This document shows positions 17,646-28,854 of a stretch of DNA of 64,000 bases, one piece after another. Source of the DNA: Rhizobium leguminosarum (GTDB taxonomy: Bacteria; Pseudomonadota; Alphaproteobacteria; Rhizobiales; Rhizobiaceae); contig NZ_CP016293.1 of NCBI RefSeq assembly GCF_001679785.1, forward strand, positions 1 to 64,000. The letters are read 5' to 3'. The notes under the pieces are model-generated. The model saw only the letters and a list, made by a program, of their open reading frames with translations. It searched no databases and had not been told where the DNA came from. The number at the start of each line of letters is the position of its first letter. The first letter of the stretch is position 1. The position numbers and the translations under genes were made by a program.

Positions 17646-17702
17646 CGTCGAATTCGGGCCGTGAAGGCGGCCCGGTAACAGATAGGCATTGCGCTGCGGT
17701 TC

Positions 17703-17722
17703 GCTTTCTTTAAAACGAAAGC
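17703..17722. promoter_or_regulatory. Candidate GlpR operator upstream of glpR
   Basis: A 20-bp near-palindrome, GCTTTCTTTAAAACGAAAGC, lies 20 bp before the glpR start. Its reverse complement contains TTTCGTTTTAA, which also occurs at 18558-18568 in front of glpD. The shared 11-mer suggests one regulator (GlpR) acting at both places. That is inferred, not shown. Confidence 0.55.
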
Positions 17723-17742
17723 AGATCGAAAGGCGCGCGCTC

Positions 17743-18516
17743 ATGTTCTTGACCGACCGGCAAATTGAAATCGTGGCGATTGCGAAATCGAGCGGCAGGG
17801 TGCTGGTCGAGGAGCTCGCCTCCCGCTTTTCGGTGACGCCCCAGACGATCCGCAAGGACCTGAACGATCTCTGCGATGCGCAGGTGCTGACGCGCATCCA
17901 TGGCGGCGCCACATTCCCGAGTGGGACGGAGAATGTCAAATACGAAGCGCGCCGTCAGATCGCCGCTTCCGAGAAACAGGCGATCGGCATTGCCACGGTC
18001 GAGCTGATTCCGAGCGGGGCCTCGCTCTTCATCAATATCGGAACGACGACAGAGGCGGTGGGCGAGGCGCTCGCCAACCATCACGAGCTGATGGTGATCA
18101 CCAATAATATCAACGTTGCCAATAGATTACGCCTTTTTCCGGCAATCGAGGTCGTCATTGCCGGCGGGGTCGTGCGCGGTTCGGACGGCGGGATCGTCGG
18201 CGAGGCGGCCGTCGATTTCATCCGCCAGTTCAAGGTCGATTACGCCGTGATCGGCGCGTCGGCGATCGATGTCGATGGCGCGCTTCTTGACTATGACTTT
18301 CGCGAAGTGAAGGTCGCCCAGGCCATCATCGCCAATGCCCGGCATGTCATTCTCGTTGCCGATTCGACGAAGTTCGAACGTACCGCACCGGTCAGGATCG
18401 GTCAGCTTTCCCAGGTTCATACCTTCATCACCGATCGCTGTCCTGTGCCGTCGATCCGCAATCTCTGCCTCGAAAACAATGTGAAACTGATCGAAACGAA
18501 CGGCAGATCTCGCTAG
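17743..18516 (+). CDS. glpR: DeoR family glycerol regulon repressor
   Basis: A 257-residue protein starting MFLTDRQIEIVAIAKSSGRV. Residues 1-57 form the DeoR helix-turn-helix (EELASRFSVTPQTIRKDLND). Residues about 75-250 form the sugar-phosphate sensor domain (INIGTTTEAVGEAL, VITNNINVANRL, GEAAVDFIRQFKVDYAVIGA, LVADSTKFERTAPV). The expected ligand is glycerol-3-phosphate, by family and context. It sits 120 bp upstream of glpD in the same direction as the whole glp locus, as in the R. leguminosarum glycerol operon. Confidence 0.92.
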   Translation: MFLTDRQIEIVAIAKSSGRVLVEELASRFSVTPQTIRKDLNDLCDAQVLTRIHGGATFPSGTENVKYEARRQIAASEKQAIGIATVELIPSGASLFINIGTTTEAVGEALANHHELMVITNNINVANRLRLFPAIEVVIAGGVVRGSDGGIVGEAAVDFIRQFKVDYAVIGASAIDVDGALLDYDFREVKVAQAIIANARHVILVADSTKFERTAPVRIGQLSQVHTFITDRCPVPSIRNLCLENNVKLIETNGRSR

Positions 18517-18534
18517 ACAACGGACCCTCACAAA

Positions 18535-18597
18535 CATTCGTTTGACATTCGTATTCCTTTCGTTTTAACTGATGTTACTTTCGCAATTGCGCAAGTT
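18535..18597 (+). promoter_or_regulatory. glpD promoter region with phased TTCG sites
   Basis: Four TTCG motifs start at 18537, 18548, 18559 and 18580, spaced 11, 11 and 21 bp, so they lie on one face of the helix. The stretch is AT-rich and contains TTTCGTTTTAA, shared with the site before glpR. DeoR-type repressors often bind repeated half-sites containing TTCG. This is the best candidate for the main GlpR control region of the operon. Confidence 0.55.
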
Positions 18598-18636
18598 TTG
18601 TGCGATGCGAAATCGACGGCGGGCTCGGAGGGGGAA

Positions 18637-20151
18637 TTGGGCCGAAATATTCACGACATATTCGTCATCGGTGGCGGCATCAACGGTTGCGGCATTGCAC
18701 GCGATGCCGTCGGGCGCGGCTATACGGTGGCGCTGGCGGAGATGAACGATTTCGCCTCGGGTACCTCGTCGGGCGCCACCAAACTGATCCATGGCGGCCT
18801 GCGTTACCTCGAGCATTACGAGTTCCGCCTGGTGCGCGAATCGCTGATGGAGCGCGAGATCCTCTGGGCGATGGCGCCGCACATTATCTGGCCGCTGCGC
18901 TTCGTGCTGCCCTACCACAAGGGCGGCATCCGCCCGGCCTGGCTGATCCGGCTCGGCCTCTTCCTCTACGACCATCTTGGCGGCCGCAAGCTGTTGCCGC
19001 CGACATCGGTGCTCGACATGCGCAGCGATCCGGCCGGCAAGCCGCTGAAGGCGCTGTTTTCCAAGGCCTTCGAATATTCCGACGGCTGGGTCGACGATGC
19101 CCGCATGGTGGTGTTGAACGCCCGCGATGCCGCCGACAAGGGTGCGCTGATCATGCCGCGCACCAAGGTGGTGTCGGCAAGGCGCGAGAATGGCCTGTGG
19201 CAGATCGAGACCACCGATACCGTCTCTGGTCGCATTGACAGCCACCAGGCCCGCATGCTGGTCAACGCCGCCGGTCCCTGGGTCGACCATGTCATTCGTT
19301 CCGCCTTCGGCCAGAACGAAGCCCACCATGTCCGCCTCGTCCAGGGCAGCCATATCGTCGTGAAGAAGAAATTCGACGACGTGAGAGCCTATTTCTTCCA
19401 GAATCCTGACAACCGCATCATCTTCGCCATCCCCTATGAGGGCGACTTCACCCTGATCGGCACCACGGATCACGACTACACCGCCGATCCCCGGGATGTC
19501 CGGATCTCCGAGGAGGAGACCGTCTACCTCTGCAATGCGGCGTCGGAATATTTCAAGGAGCCGGTCAGGCCGGAGGATATCGTCTGGACCTATTCGGCCG
19601 TCAGGCCGCTTTATGACGACGGCGCCTCGAAGGCGCAGGAGGCGACGCGCGACTATGTGCTGAAGCTGGAAGGTGAAGGTGACGCCGCGCCGCTGCTCAA
19701 CGTCTTCGGGGGCAAGCTCACCACCTATCGCCGGCTTTCCGAACATGCGCTGGAGAAGATCGGTGCTGCGATCGGCGCCAAGGGCGCCCCGTGGACCGCC
19801 AAAAGCCATCTGCCGGGCGGCGACTTCCCGGTCCGCGGTTACGAGGCACAGGTTGACAAGCTGAGGCGGCGTTATTCGTTCCTCGCCGAACCGCTTGCCC
19901 GCCGCCTGGTGCGCCGCTACGGCACCAAGGCGGAGCTGTTGCTTGGCAATGCCAGCCGCATCGACGATCTCGGGCGGCTTTTCGGCGGCGATCTCTACGA
20001 GGCAGAGGTCAGCTATCTCGTCGAACAGGAATGGGCCCGGCACGCCGAAGACGTGCTGTGGAGGAGAACAAAGGATGGTCTGCGCCTTTCGAAGGAGCAG
20101 GCCCAGTCACTGGAGGAGTACATGGCTGCCATGCCGGCGATGGCCGGGTAG
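18637..20151 (+). CDS. glpD: Glycerol-3-phosphate dehydrogenase (FAD, aerobic)
   Basis: A 504-residue membrane-associated flavoenzyme that oxidises sn-glycerol-3-phosphate to dihydroxyacetone phosphate and passes electrons to the quinone pool. The start is probably TTG 18637 (GRNIHDIFVIGGGINGCGIA), preceded by GGAGGGG. An in-frame TTG at 18598 adds 13 poor-quality residues. Family features: the FAD loop VIGGGINGCG, ASGTSSGATKLIHGGLRYLE near residues 45-65, LVNAAGPWVD around residue 220, FAIPYEGDFTLIGTTDHDYT, and NVFGGKLTTYRRLSEHALE in the C-terminal part. Length is normal. glpS starts 42 bp downstream. Confidence 0.95.
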   Translation: MGRNIHDIFVIGGGINGCGIARDAVGRGYTVALAEMNDFASGTSSGATKLIHGGLRYLEHYEFRLVRESLMEREILWAMAPHIIWPLRFVLPYHKGGIRPAWLIRLGLFLYDHLGGRKLLPPTSVLDMRSDPAGKPLKALFSKAFEYSDGWVDDARMVVLNARDAADKGALIMPRTKVVSARRENGLWQIETTDTVSGRIDSHQARMLVNAAGPWVDHVIRSAFGQNEAHHVRLVQGSHIVVKKKFDDVRAYFFQNPDNRIIFAIPYEGDFTLIGTTDHDYTADPRDVRISEEETVYLCNAASEYFKEPVRPEDIVWTYSAVRPLYDDGASKAQEATRDYVLKLEGEGDAAPLLNVFGGKLTTYRRLSEHALEKIGAAIGAKGAPWTAKSHLPGGDFPVRGYEAQVDKLRRRYSFLAEPLARRLVRRYGTKAELLLGNASRIDDLGRLFGGDLYEAEVSYLVEQEWARHAEDVLWRRTKDGLRLSKEQAQSLEEYMAAMPAMAG

Positions 20152-20192
20152 GAGCCATGTGGTCCCCGCTGCGTGGAGGCACGGGAATCGGA

Positions 20193-21290
20193 ATGCTGGA
20201 ACTGCGAAACGCCGCCAAGATGGTGGGCGCGGACTATCATATCTATCCGACCGATCTGGTTCTCGAGCGGGGCACGCTGAACGTCCTGCTCGGGCCGACG
20301 CTCGCGGGTAAGACCTCTCTGATGCGGCTGATGGCGGGGCTTGACCGGCCGACCGGCGGCTCCATCCATTTCGGCGGCATTGACGTCACCGGCATGCCGG
20401 TGCAGAAGCGCAACGTCGCCATGGTCTACCAGCAGTTCATCAACTATCCGGCGCTGACCGTCTACGACAACATCGCCTCGCCGATGCGCATATCAGGCAA
20501 GGATGCCGCCACGATCGACAGTGAGGTGCGCAAGGCGGCCGAGCTGTTGAAGCTCACGCCCTATCTCGACCGCACCCCGCTCAATCTGTCCGGCGGCCAG
20601 CAGCAGCGCACCGCGCTTGCGCGCGCGCTCGTCAAGAATGCCAGTCTCGTGCTGATGGACGAGCCGCTCGCCAATCTCGATTACAAGCTGCGCGAGGAAC
20701 TGCGCGAGGAACTGCCGAAGATCTTTGCCCAATCCGGCGCGATCTTCGTCTATGCCACAACCGAGCCTTCCGAGGCGCTGCTGCTTGGCGGCAATACGGC
20801 AACGCTGAACCAGGGCCGTGTGACCCAGTTCGGGCCGACGATCGAGGTGTATCGCCGACCCGTCGATCTCGCTACCGCCGGCATTTTCGCCGATCCGCCG
20901 CTGAACGCCCTCGACGTCACGAAATCCGGCAATGTCTTCACGCGCCCGAGCGGGGTGACGATCTCGGTTCCCTCGCATCTCGCCATCGTGCCGGATGGTC
21001 CCGTCACCATCGCCTTTCACCCGCATCATCTCGGCCTTGCGCCGCAGACCGGCGACGCGGCCCGACTGCAGGCGCGCACGCTGGTTTCCGAAATCACCGG
21101 CTCGGAGAGCTTCGTTCACCTGGAATATGACGGTGTGCGCTGGGTGATGCTGGCGCACGGCATTCACGACATCGATCCCGACATGGAGGTCGAAGCTTTT
21201 CTCGACACCCGCCACTTGATGGCCTTCGGCAGCGACGGCCGCGCCATCGCTGCGGCCGGCCGCGCTACCGCAGCAGCTGGAAAGGCATAG
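20193..21290 (+). CDS. glpS: Glycerol ABC importer, ATP-binding protein GlpS
   Basis: A 365-residue MalK-type ATPase. Walker A is GPTLAGKT (34-41), the signature LSGGQQQR is canonical, and Walker B is LVLMDEP. The H-loop that reads VTHDQ in MalK is ATTEP here (FVYATTEPSEALL), so the conserved histidine is missing. A C-terminal TOBE-like regulatory domain follows (about 240-355). The start MLELRNAAKM (20193) fits the family. A longer upstream reading overlaps glpD and has no support. Partnered with glpT next door, with permeases GlpP and GlpQ. The pairing of a missing H-loop here with a degenerate signature in GlpT suggests one dead and one live ATP site. Confidence 0.93.
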   Translation: MLELRNAAKMVGADYHIYPTDLVLERGTLNVLLGPTLAGKTSLMRLMAGLDRPTGGSIHFGGIDVTGMPVQKRNVAMVYQQFINYPALTVYDNIASPMRISGKDAATIDSEVRKAAELLKLTPYLDRTPLNLSGGQQQRTALARALVKNASLVLMDEPLANLDYKLREELREELPKIFAQSGAIFVYATTEPSEALLLGGNTATLNQGRVTQFGPTIEVYRRPVDLATAGIFADPPLNALDVTKSGNVFTRPSGVTISVPSHLAIVPDGPVTIAFHPHHLGLAPQTGDAARLQARTLVSEITGSESFVHLEYDGVRWVMLAHGIHDIDPDMEVEAFLDTRHLMAFGSDGRAIAAAGRATAAAGKA

Positions 21291-21299
21291 GAGAGCACA

Positions 21300-22370
21300 A
21301 TGGCACGCATCACGCTCGACCATATCCGCCACGCCTACGGCGCCAATCCGAAGTCCGACAAGGATTATTCGCTGAAGGAAGTCGACCACGAATGGAACGA
21401 TGGCGGCGCCTATGCGCTGCTCGGCCCTTCCGGCTGCGGCAAGACCACGCTGCTCAACATCATCTCCGGCCTGCTGCAGCCCTCGCACGGCCGCATCCTC
21501 TTCGACGGCAACGATGTCACGAACCTTTCGACGCAGAGCCGCAACATCGCCCAGGTTTTCCAGTTCCCCGTCATCTACGACACGATGACCGTTTACGACA
21601 ATCTCGCCTTTCCCCTGCGCAACCGCGGTGTGGCCGAGGCGGATGTCGACCGGCGTGTCCGCGATATCCTCGAGATGATCGATCTCGCCGGTTGGGCCAG
21701 GCGCAAGGCGCAGGGCCTTACCGCCGATCAGAAGCAGAAGATCTCGCTCGGCCGCGGACTGGTGCGCAACGACGTCAACGCCATCCTTTTCGACGAGCCG
21801 CTGACCGTCATCGATCCGCATATGAAATGGGTGCTGCGTTCGCAGCTGAAGCGGCTGCACAAGCAGTTCGGCTTTACCATGGTCTATGTCACCCACGACC
21901 AGACCGAGGCGCTGACCTTCGCCGAAAAGGTCGTCGTCATGTATGACGGCCAGATCGTCCAGATCGGCACGCCGGCCGAGCTCTTCGAGCGGCCGAGCCA
22001 TACCTTCGTCGGCTATTTCATCGGTTCGCCGGGCATGAATTTCATGCCGGCCAAGATCGAGGGCAGCGCGGTCAAGGTTGGAGACGAGACCCTGACGCTC
22101 GATTACGCGCCGAAGACGTCAGGCACCGCCAAAACCGAACTCGGAATCCGTCCCGAATTCATTCGTCTCGGACGGGAGGGCATGCAGGTCACGATCAGCA
22201 AGGTCGAGGATATCGGCCGGCAGAAGATCGTGCGCGCCCGCTTTGCCGGCCAGCCGATCGCCATCGTCGTGACTGAAGACGCCGACATTCCCGCGGACGC
22301 CCGCGTCACCTTCGATCCGTCCGCCATCAGCATCTACGCCGACAGTTGGCGTGTCGGCAGGGAGGCCTGA
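21300..22370 (+). CDS. glpT: Glycerol ABC importer, ATP-binding protein GlpT
   Basis: A 356-residue MalK-type ATPase, the second of the pair and unrelated to the E. coli GlpT antiporter. Walker A is GPSGCGKT (42-49), Walker B AILFDEP, and the H-loop VTHDQ is intact. The signature normally reading LSGGQ is LTADQ (QGLTADQKQKISLGRGL), so both glycines and the serine are lost. The C-terminal domain carries a TOBE-like fold (LGIRPEFIRLG). It starts 9 bp after glpS and ends 3 bp before glpP, so it is translated as part of a tight operon. Confidence 0.93.
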   Translation: MARITLDHIRHAYGANPKSDKDYSLKEVDHEWNDGGAYALLGPSGCGKTTLLNIISGLLQPSHGRILFDGNDVTNLSTQSRNIAQVFQFPVIYDTMTVYDNLAFPLRNRGVAEADVDRRVRDILEMIDLAGWARRKAQGLTADQKQKISLGRGLVRNDVNAILFDEPLTVIDPHMKWVLRSQLKRLHKQFGFTMVYVTHDQTEALTFAEKVVVMYDGQIVQIGTPAELFERPSHTFVGYFIGSPGMNFMPAKIEGSAVKVGDETLTLDYAPKTSGTAKTELGIRPEFIRLGREGMQVTISKVEDIGRQKIVRARFAGQPIAIVVTEDADIPADARVTFDPSAISIYADSWRVGREA

Positions 22371-22373
22371 GCC

Positions 22374-23237
22374 ATGCAGAAGACGTGGAATAACAAAGCC
22401 TGGTTTCTGGTCTTGCCGGTGCTGCTGCTCGTGGCGTTTTCGGCCGTCATCCCGCTGATGACCGTCGTCAATTATTCAGTGCAGGATACGTTCGGAAACA
22501 ACGAGTTCTTCTGGGCCGGTACCGACTGGTTCGTCCAGACCCTGCATTCCGACCGCTTCTGGGAATCGCTCCAGCGAAATCTGCTTTTCTCCTTCATCAT
22601 TCTGGCGCTGGAGATTCCGCTTGGCATCTTCATCGCGCTCAACATGCCGAAATCAGGACCGGGCGTTCCCGTCTGCCTGGTGCTGATGGCGCTGCCGTTG
22701 CTCATTCCGTGGAACGTCGTCGGCACCATCTGGCAGGTCTTCGGGCGCGTCGATATCGGCTTGCTCGGCCACACGCTCGAAGCGATCGGCCTCGACTATA
22801 ATTATGTCCGCGATCCCATCGATGCCTGGGTGACCGTTATCGTCATGGATGTCTGGCACTGGACAAGCCTCGTCGTGCTGCTTTGCTATGCCGGCCTGGT
22901 CTCGATCCCGGACGCCTATTACCAGGCCGCCAAGATCGACGGCGCCTCGCGCTGGTCCGTCTTCCGCTACATCCAGCTGCCGAAGATGAAGCGGGTGCTG
23001 CTGATCGCCGTGCTCCTGCGCTTCATGGACAGTTTCATGATCTATACCGAACCTTTCGTGGTCACCGGCGGCGGGCCCGGCAACTCGACGACCTTCCTCT
23101 CCATCGACCTCGTGAAGACGGCCGTCGGCCAATTCGATCTTGGTCCGGCGGCGGCAATGTCGATCATCTACTTCCTCATCATCCTGCTGCTATCATGGGT
23201 GTTCTACACCGTGATGACCAGCAGCGACGCGAGCTAA
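22374..23237 (+). CDS. glpP: Glycerol ABC importer, permease GlpP
   Basis: A 287-residue inner-membrane protein of the MalF-like binding-protein-dependent permease family with about six helices (first at WFLVLPVLLLVAFSAVIPLM). The EAA loop reads DAYYQAAKIDGASRWSVFRYIQLP (described here as residues about 180-203), the contact site for the ATPase. It forms the channel with GlpQ. The start follows the glpT stop by 3 bp. Confidence 0.92.
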   Translation: MQKTWNNKAWFLVLPVLLLVAFSAVIPLMTVVNYSVQDTFGNNEFFWAGTDWFVQTLHSDRFWESLQRNLLFSFIILALEIPLGIFIALNMPKSGPGVPVCLVLMALPLLIPWNVVGTIWQVFGRVDIGLLGHTLEAIGLDYNYVRDPIDAWVTVIVMDVWHWTSLVVLLCYAGLVSIPDAYYQAAKIDGASRWSVFRYIQLPKMKRVLLIAVLLRFMDSFMIYTEPFVVTGGGPGNSTTFLSIDLVKTAVGQFDLGPAAAMSIIYFLIILLLSWVFYTVMTSSDAS

Positions 23238-23250
23238 GGGAGGGCGAGAT

Positions 23251-24072
<822 letters not shown>

Positions 24073-24085
24073 GGAGGAGACGGTC

Positions 24086-24367
24086 ATGAATTTTTCCTGG
24101 ATGGCCTGGACGCTGCCGACAACGCTGTTCTTCCTGACGATCCTGGCGCTTCTGATCGCCATGAGTGTCTGGGAATATTTTTCGCCCGGCGGCTCGCCGC
24201 GCACGGGCGTGCTGCGTTTCGAGACGACGCGCGGCGACCGGCTCTTCATTTCGCTGCTGGGCAGCGCTTTCATTCATCTTGCATGGCTTGGGCTCGGTGG
24301 GCCCAACCTGTGGTGGGCTCTTGCCATCTCCGTGGTCTACGCCATCGGCGTCTTCCGCTACGTGTGA
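24086..24367 (+). CDS. glpU: Small membrane protein of the glycerol importer (DUF2160)
   Basis: A 93-residue protein starting MNFSWMAWTLPTTLFFLTIL with GAGGAGA upstream. Three hydrophobic segments are visible: LPTTLFFLTILALLIAMSVW, LLGSAFIHLAWLGLGG and WWALAISVVYAIGVF. It matches DUF2160, a small protein nearly always found between permease and binding-protein genes of this importer class. Its job (assembly, stability or substrate path) is not known. Context in a strict operon, 13 bp after glpQ, supports a link to transport. Confidence 0.88.
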   Translation: MNFSWMAWTLPTTLFFLTILALLIAMSVWEYFSPGGSPRTGVLRFETTRGDRLFISLLGSAFIHLAWLGLGGPNLWWALAISVVYAIGVFRYV

Positions 24368-24444
24368 AGGCAAGGAGAAGACAGATGGCCGGGGATACTG
24401 GCCGCCTGAGACGTGACTGCAATCGCAAACCCTGGGAGGATATT

Positions 24445-26169
<1,725 letters not shown>

Positions 26170-26178
26170 GGCGGACCC

Positions 26179-26237
26179 GGCCGGAGGCGACGAGGCTTCC
26201 GGCCATCACTTCCTGCCACCGGCAGCAAGCCGGTGGC
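26179..26237 (+). promoter_or_regulatory. Double hairpin between glpV and glpK
   Basis: Hairpin 1 pairs 26179-26188 with 26195-26204 (10 bp, one G-T wobble). Hairpin 2 pairs GCCACCGGC (26215-26223) with GCCGGTGGC (26229-26237), 9 bp perfect with a 5-nt loop. Neither has a T-run. Such structures after binding-protein genes stabilise the upstream mRNA or weaken read-through. Confidence 0.65.
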
Positions 26238-26319
26238 ACCCACAATCTTTCTCTCATGAAGCGTCCGCGTCCTGCCGACCTCTGCAGGCGGAGCGGTTTC
26301 GTGCGAGCCGGAGACGGAT

Positions 26320-27822
26320 ATGAGCGGCTATATTCTTTCAATCGACCAGGGCACGACATCGTCGCGCGCCATCATCTTCGATGGCGACATGAAAATGGCC
26401 GGCTCGGCGCAGGCGGAGATCACCCAGTATTATCCGCAGCCCGGATGGGTGGAGCACGACGCCGCCGAAATCTGGCAATCCGTCGTCGATACTGTGCGCA
26501 AGGCGATTATCGATGCTGGTATTGACGCCGCCGATATCACCGCGATCGGCATCACCAACCAGCGCGAGACAGCGGTCGTCTGGGATCGCAGGTCCGGCAC
26601 ACCGCTTCATCGCGCAATCGTCTGGCAGGACAGGCGCACCGCGGAAATGTGCGAGAGCCTGAAGGCCGATGGATACGAGAAGCTGTTCAGCGCCAAGACG
26701 GGGCTGCTGCTCGACCCCTATTTCTCCGGAACGAAGCTGCGCTGGCTGCTCGACAATGTCGATGGCCTGCGTGAGAAGGCCGAGGCCGGTGATGTCTGCT
26801 TCGGCACGATCGACAGCTGGCTGATCTACAATCTGACTGATGGACGCGTGCATGCCACCGATGCGACCAATGCATCGAGAACGCTGCTTTACAATATCGA
26901 CGACGGTGCGTGGGACGAGGAGCTTCTCGGCATTCTTCGCATTCCGTCCGCCATGCTTCCTGAGGTCAGGGAATGTGCCGATGATTTCGGCCGCGTCGAC
27001 AAGGCGCTGTTCGGCGCGGAACTTCCGATCCTCGGGGTCGCCGGCGACCAGCAGGCGGCGGCCATGGGCAATGCCTGTTTCGAGCCCGGGATGATGAAAT
27101 CCACCTATGGCACCGGCTGCTTTGCCCTGTTGAACACCGGCCGGGATCGTGTTTCCTCCTCCAACCGGATGTTGACGACGATCGCCTGCCGGCTCGACGG
27201 CGAGACGACCTATGCGCTCGAAGGCTCGATCTTCATCGCCGGTGCTGCCGTGCAATGGCTGCGCGACGGCCTCGGCATCATCGGCCAGGCATCCGAGGCA
27301 GGAGTGCTTGCCGCCAAGGCCGATCCCGGGCAGCAGGTCTATATCGTTCCGGCCTTCACCGGCCTCGGCGCGCCCTACTGGGATCCGGCGGCGCGGGGCG
27401 CGATCTTCGGTCTGACGCGAAACAGCGGGCCGGCGGAATTCGCCCGCGCCGTGCTTGAATCCGTCGCCTACCAGACGCTCGATCTGCTGGTGGCAATGAA
27501 GAAAGACTGGGGCGCCAACCAGCTGGAAACGGTGCTGCGCGTTGACGGCGGCATGGCGGATTCGGATTGGACGATGCAGTGCCTGGCCGACATGACCGGA
27601 AACCCTGTCGACCGCTCGGCGATCCGCGAGACGACGGCGCTCGGCGCAGCCTGGCTTGCCGGCTCGAAAGCCGGCATCTGGCCCGGCAAGCGGGATTTTG
27701 CCAAAGCCTGGGCCTGCGACCGCCGCTTCAGCCCTTCGATGGATGAGACCGAGCGGCAGGGCAAGATCATCGGCTGGAAGAATGCCGTCACCAGAATGAT
27801 TTCGGACGCCTCGGCGGGATAG
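26320..27822 (+). CDS. glpK: Glycerol kinase
   Basis: A 500-residue FGGY kinase that phosphorylates glycerol to sn-glycerol-3-phosphate with ATP, feeding GlpD. The N-terminus [17 protein letters not shown] is the phosphate-1 loop. [20 protein letters not shown] and [11 protein letters not shown] follow. [15 protein letters not shown] (about 261-275) and [20 protein letters not shown] (about 350) are FGGY signatures, and [15 protein letters not shown] is the adenosine region. Full length. It is the last gene of the glp locus. Confidence 0.96.
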   Translation: MSGYILSIDQGTTSSRAIIFDGDMKMAGSAQAEITQYYPQPGWVEHDAAEIWQSVVDTVRKAIIDAGIDAADITAIGITNQRETAVVWDRRSGTPLHRAIVWQDRRTAEMCESLKADGYEKLFSAKTGLLLDPYFSGTKLRWLLDNVDGLREKAEAGDVCFGTIDSWLIYNLTDGRVHATDATNASRTLLYNIDDGAWDEELLGILRIPSAMLPEVRECADDFGRVDKALFGAELPILGVAGDQQAAAMGNACFEPGMMKSTYGTGCFALLNTGRDRVSSSNRMLTTIACRLDGETTYALEGSIFIAGAAVQWLRDGLGIIGQASEAGVLAAKADPGQQVYIVPAFTGLGAPYWDPAARGAIFGLTRNSGPAEFARAVLESVAYQTLDLLVAMKKDWGANQLETVLRVDGGMADSDWTMQCLADMTGNPVDRSAIRETTALGAAWLAGSKAGIWPGKRDFAKAWACDRRFSPSMDETERQGKIIGWKNAVTRMISDASAG

Positions 27823-27850
27823 AACCGCTTCCGAGGATACGCAACTTCTC

Positions 27851-28852
27851 TTAAGCCGTGCCGGCGGCCTTTCTGTTGATGAAGCTCAGGGCGAGCACGG
27901 CGAAGATCAGCGTTCCCGTACCAACCTGCTGCCAATAGAAGTTCAGATCGGTCAGCAGCAGGCCATTGGCGACGATGCTGAGCAACAACGCGCCGAGAAC
28001 GGTCCCGCCGACATTCGGCCGTCCGAGCGGGCTGAGCGTCGTGCCGATGAAGGTCGCGCCGATCGCATTCAGCAGGAAGGCATTGCCCGAGGAGGGGATG
28101 TAGGTGGTGACGGTTGCGGTCAGGATCAGGCCGGCGATTGCCGCGATCAATCCGACCAGGATGAAAGTCACCGCGACATGGGCCGGCGCGGCGATGCCGG
28201 AATAGCGCACGACCCCCGGCTGGATGCCGATCGACAGGATGACGCGGCCGAAACGCGTGCGGGCAAAAACGACCGCAGCCGCCGCGATGACGACGATGGC
28301 CGCGGCAAGCGGCACCGGGAAGCCGGCGATCGTGCCGTGGCCGAGAAACCGGAAGGCTTCCGGCACTCCGTTCGGCGGCAGATAGACCGGATTGCCGCCA
28401 TTGGTCAGCAGTTGCTGCACGCTGCGGCCGATGAACAGCGTGCCGAGCGTGGCGAGGAACGGCGACACGCCGATCCTTGAAATCAGCAGCGCGTTGAAGG
28501 CACCGACGAATGCTCCGGCGGCTAGTCCCGCGAGTGCGGCGACTGCCACCGGCTGCCCGGCGAGGACGAGCGAAACGAAGGCGAAGCTCGCAAAATCCAT
28601 CGCCGTTCCCACCGAAAGATCGATGCCGCCCGATGCGACGGCGAAGGTCATGGCGATGGAGACGATGGCAAGCAGCGTGAAATTGTTGACCAGAATGCTC
28701 TGCAGGTTGGCAGGCGTCAGGAAAGTCGGGGTTGCCACGGAGAAGGCGGCAAATACCGCAACCAGGGCGAGGATCAGCCCATAGCGCACTAGGCCGCCGG
28801 CGATGAGACGCGGTAAGCCGATGGTGGCGGGGAGAGGGGTCTGGAGCGACAT
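27851..28852 (-). CDS. CUT2-type sugar ABC transporter permease (second)
   Basis: A 333-residue RbsC-like inner-membrane protein with eight to ten helices. ASGGIDLSVGTAMDFASFAF is the conserved CUT2 segment. Others are VSPFLATLGTLFIGRSVQQL and TFIGTTLSPLGRPNVGGTVL. The start follows the stop of the first permease gene with a 2-bp gap, so translation is coupled. It is convergent with glpK (28 bp between stops, no clear terminator). Confidence 0.9.
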   Translation of the reverse strand: MSLQTPLPATIGLPRLIAGGLVRYGLILALVAVFAAFSVATPTFLTPANLQSILVNNFTLLAIVSIAMTFAVASGGIDLSVGTAMDFASFAFVSLVLAGQPVAVAALAGLAAGAFVGAFNALLISRIGVSPFLATLGTLFIGRSVQQLLTNGGNPVYLPPNGVPEAFRFLGHGTIAGFPVPLAAAIVVIAAAAVVFARTRFGRVILSIGIQPGVVRYSGIAAPAHVAVTFILVGLIAAIAGLILTATVTTYIPSSGNAFLLNAIGATFIGTTLSPLGRPNVGGTVLGALLLSIVANGLLLTDLNFYWQQVGTGTLIFAVLALSFINRKAAGTA

Positions 28853-28854
28853 GG

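Noticed and set aside
18565..20043. A 492-residue minus-strand frame opposite glpD
   Set aside because: glpD on the plus strand has unmistakable family motifs throughout. The antisense frame has none and is a GC-composition effect.
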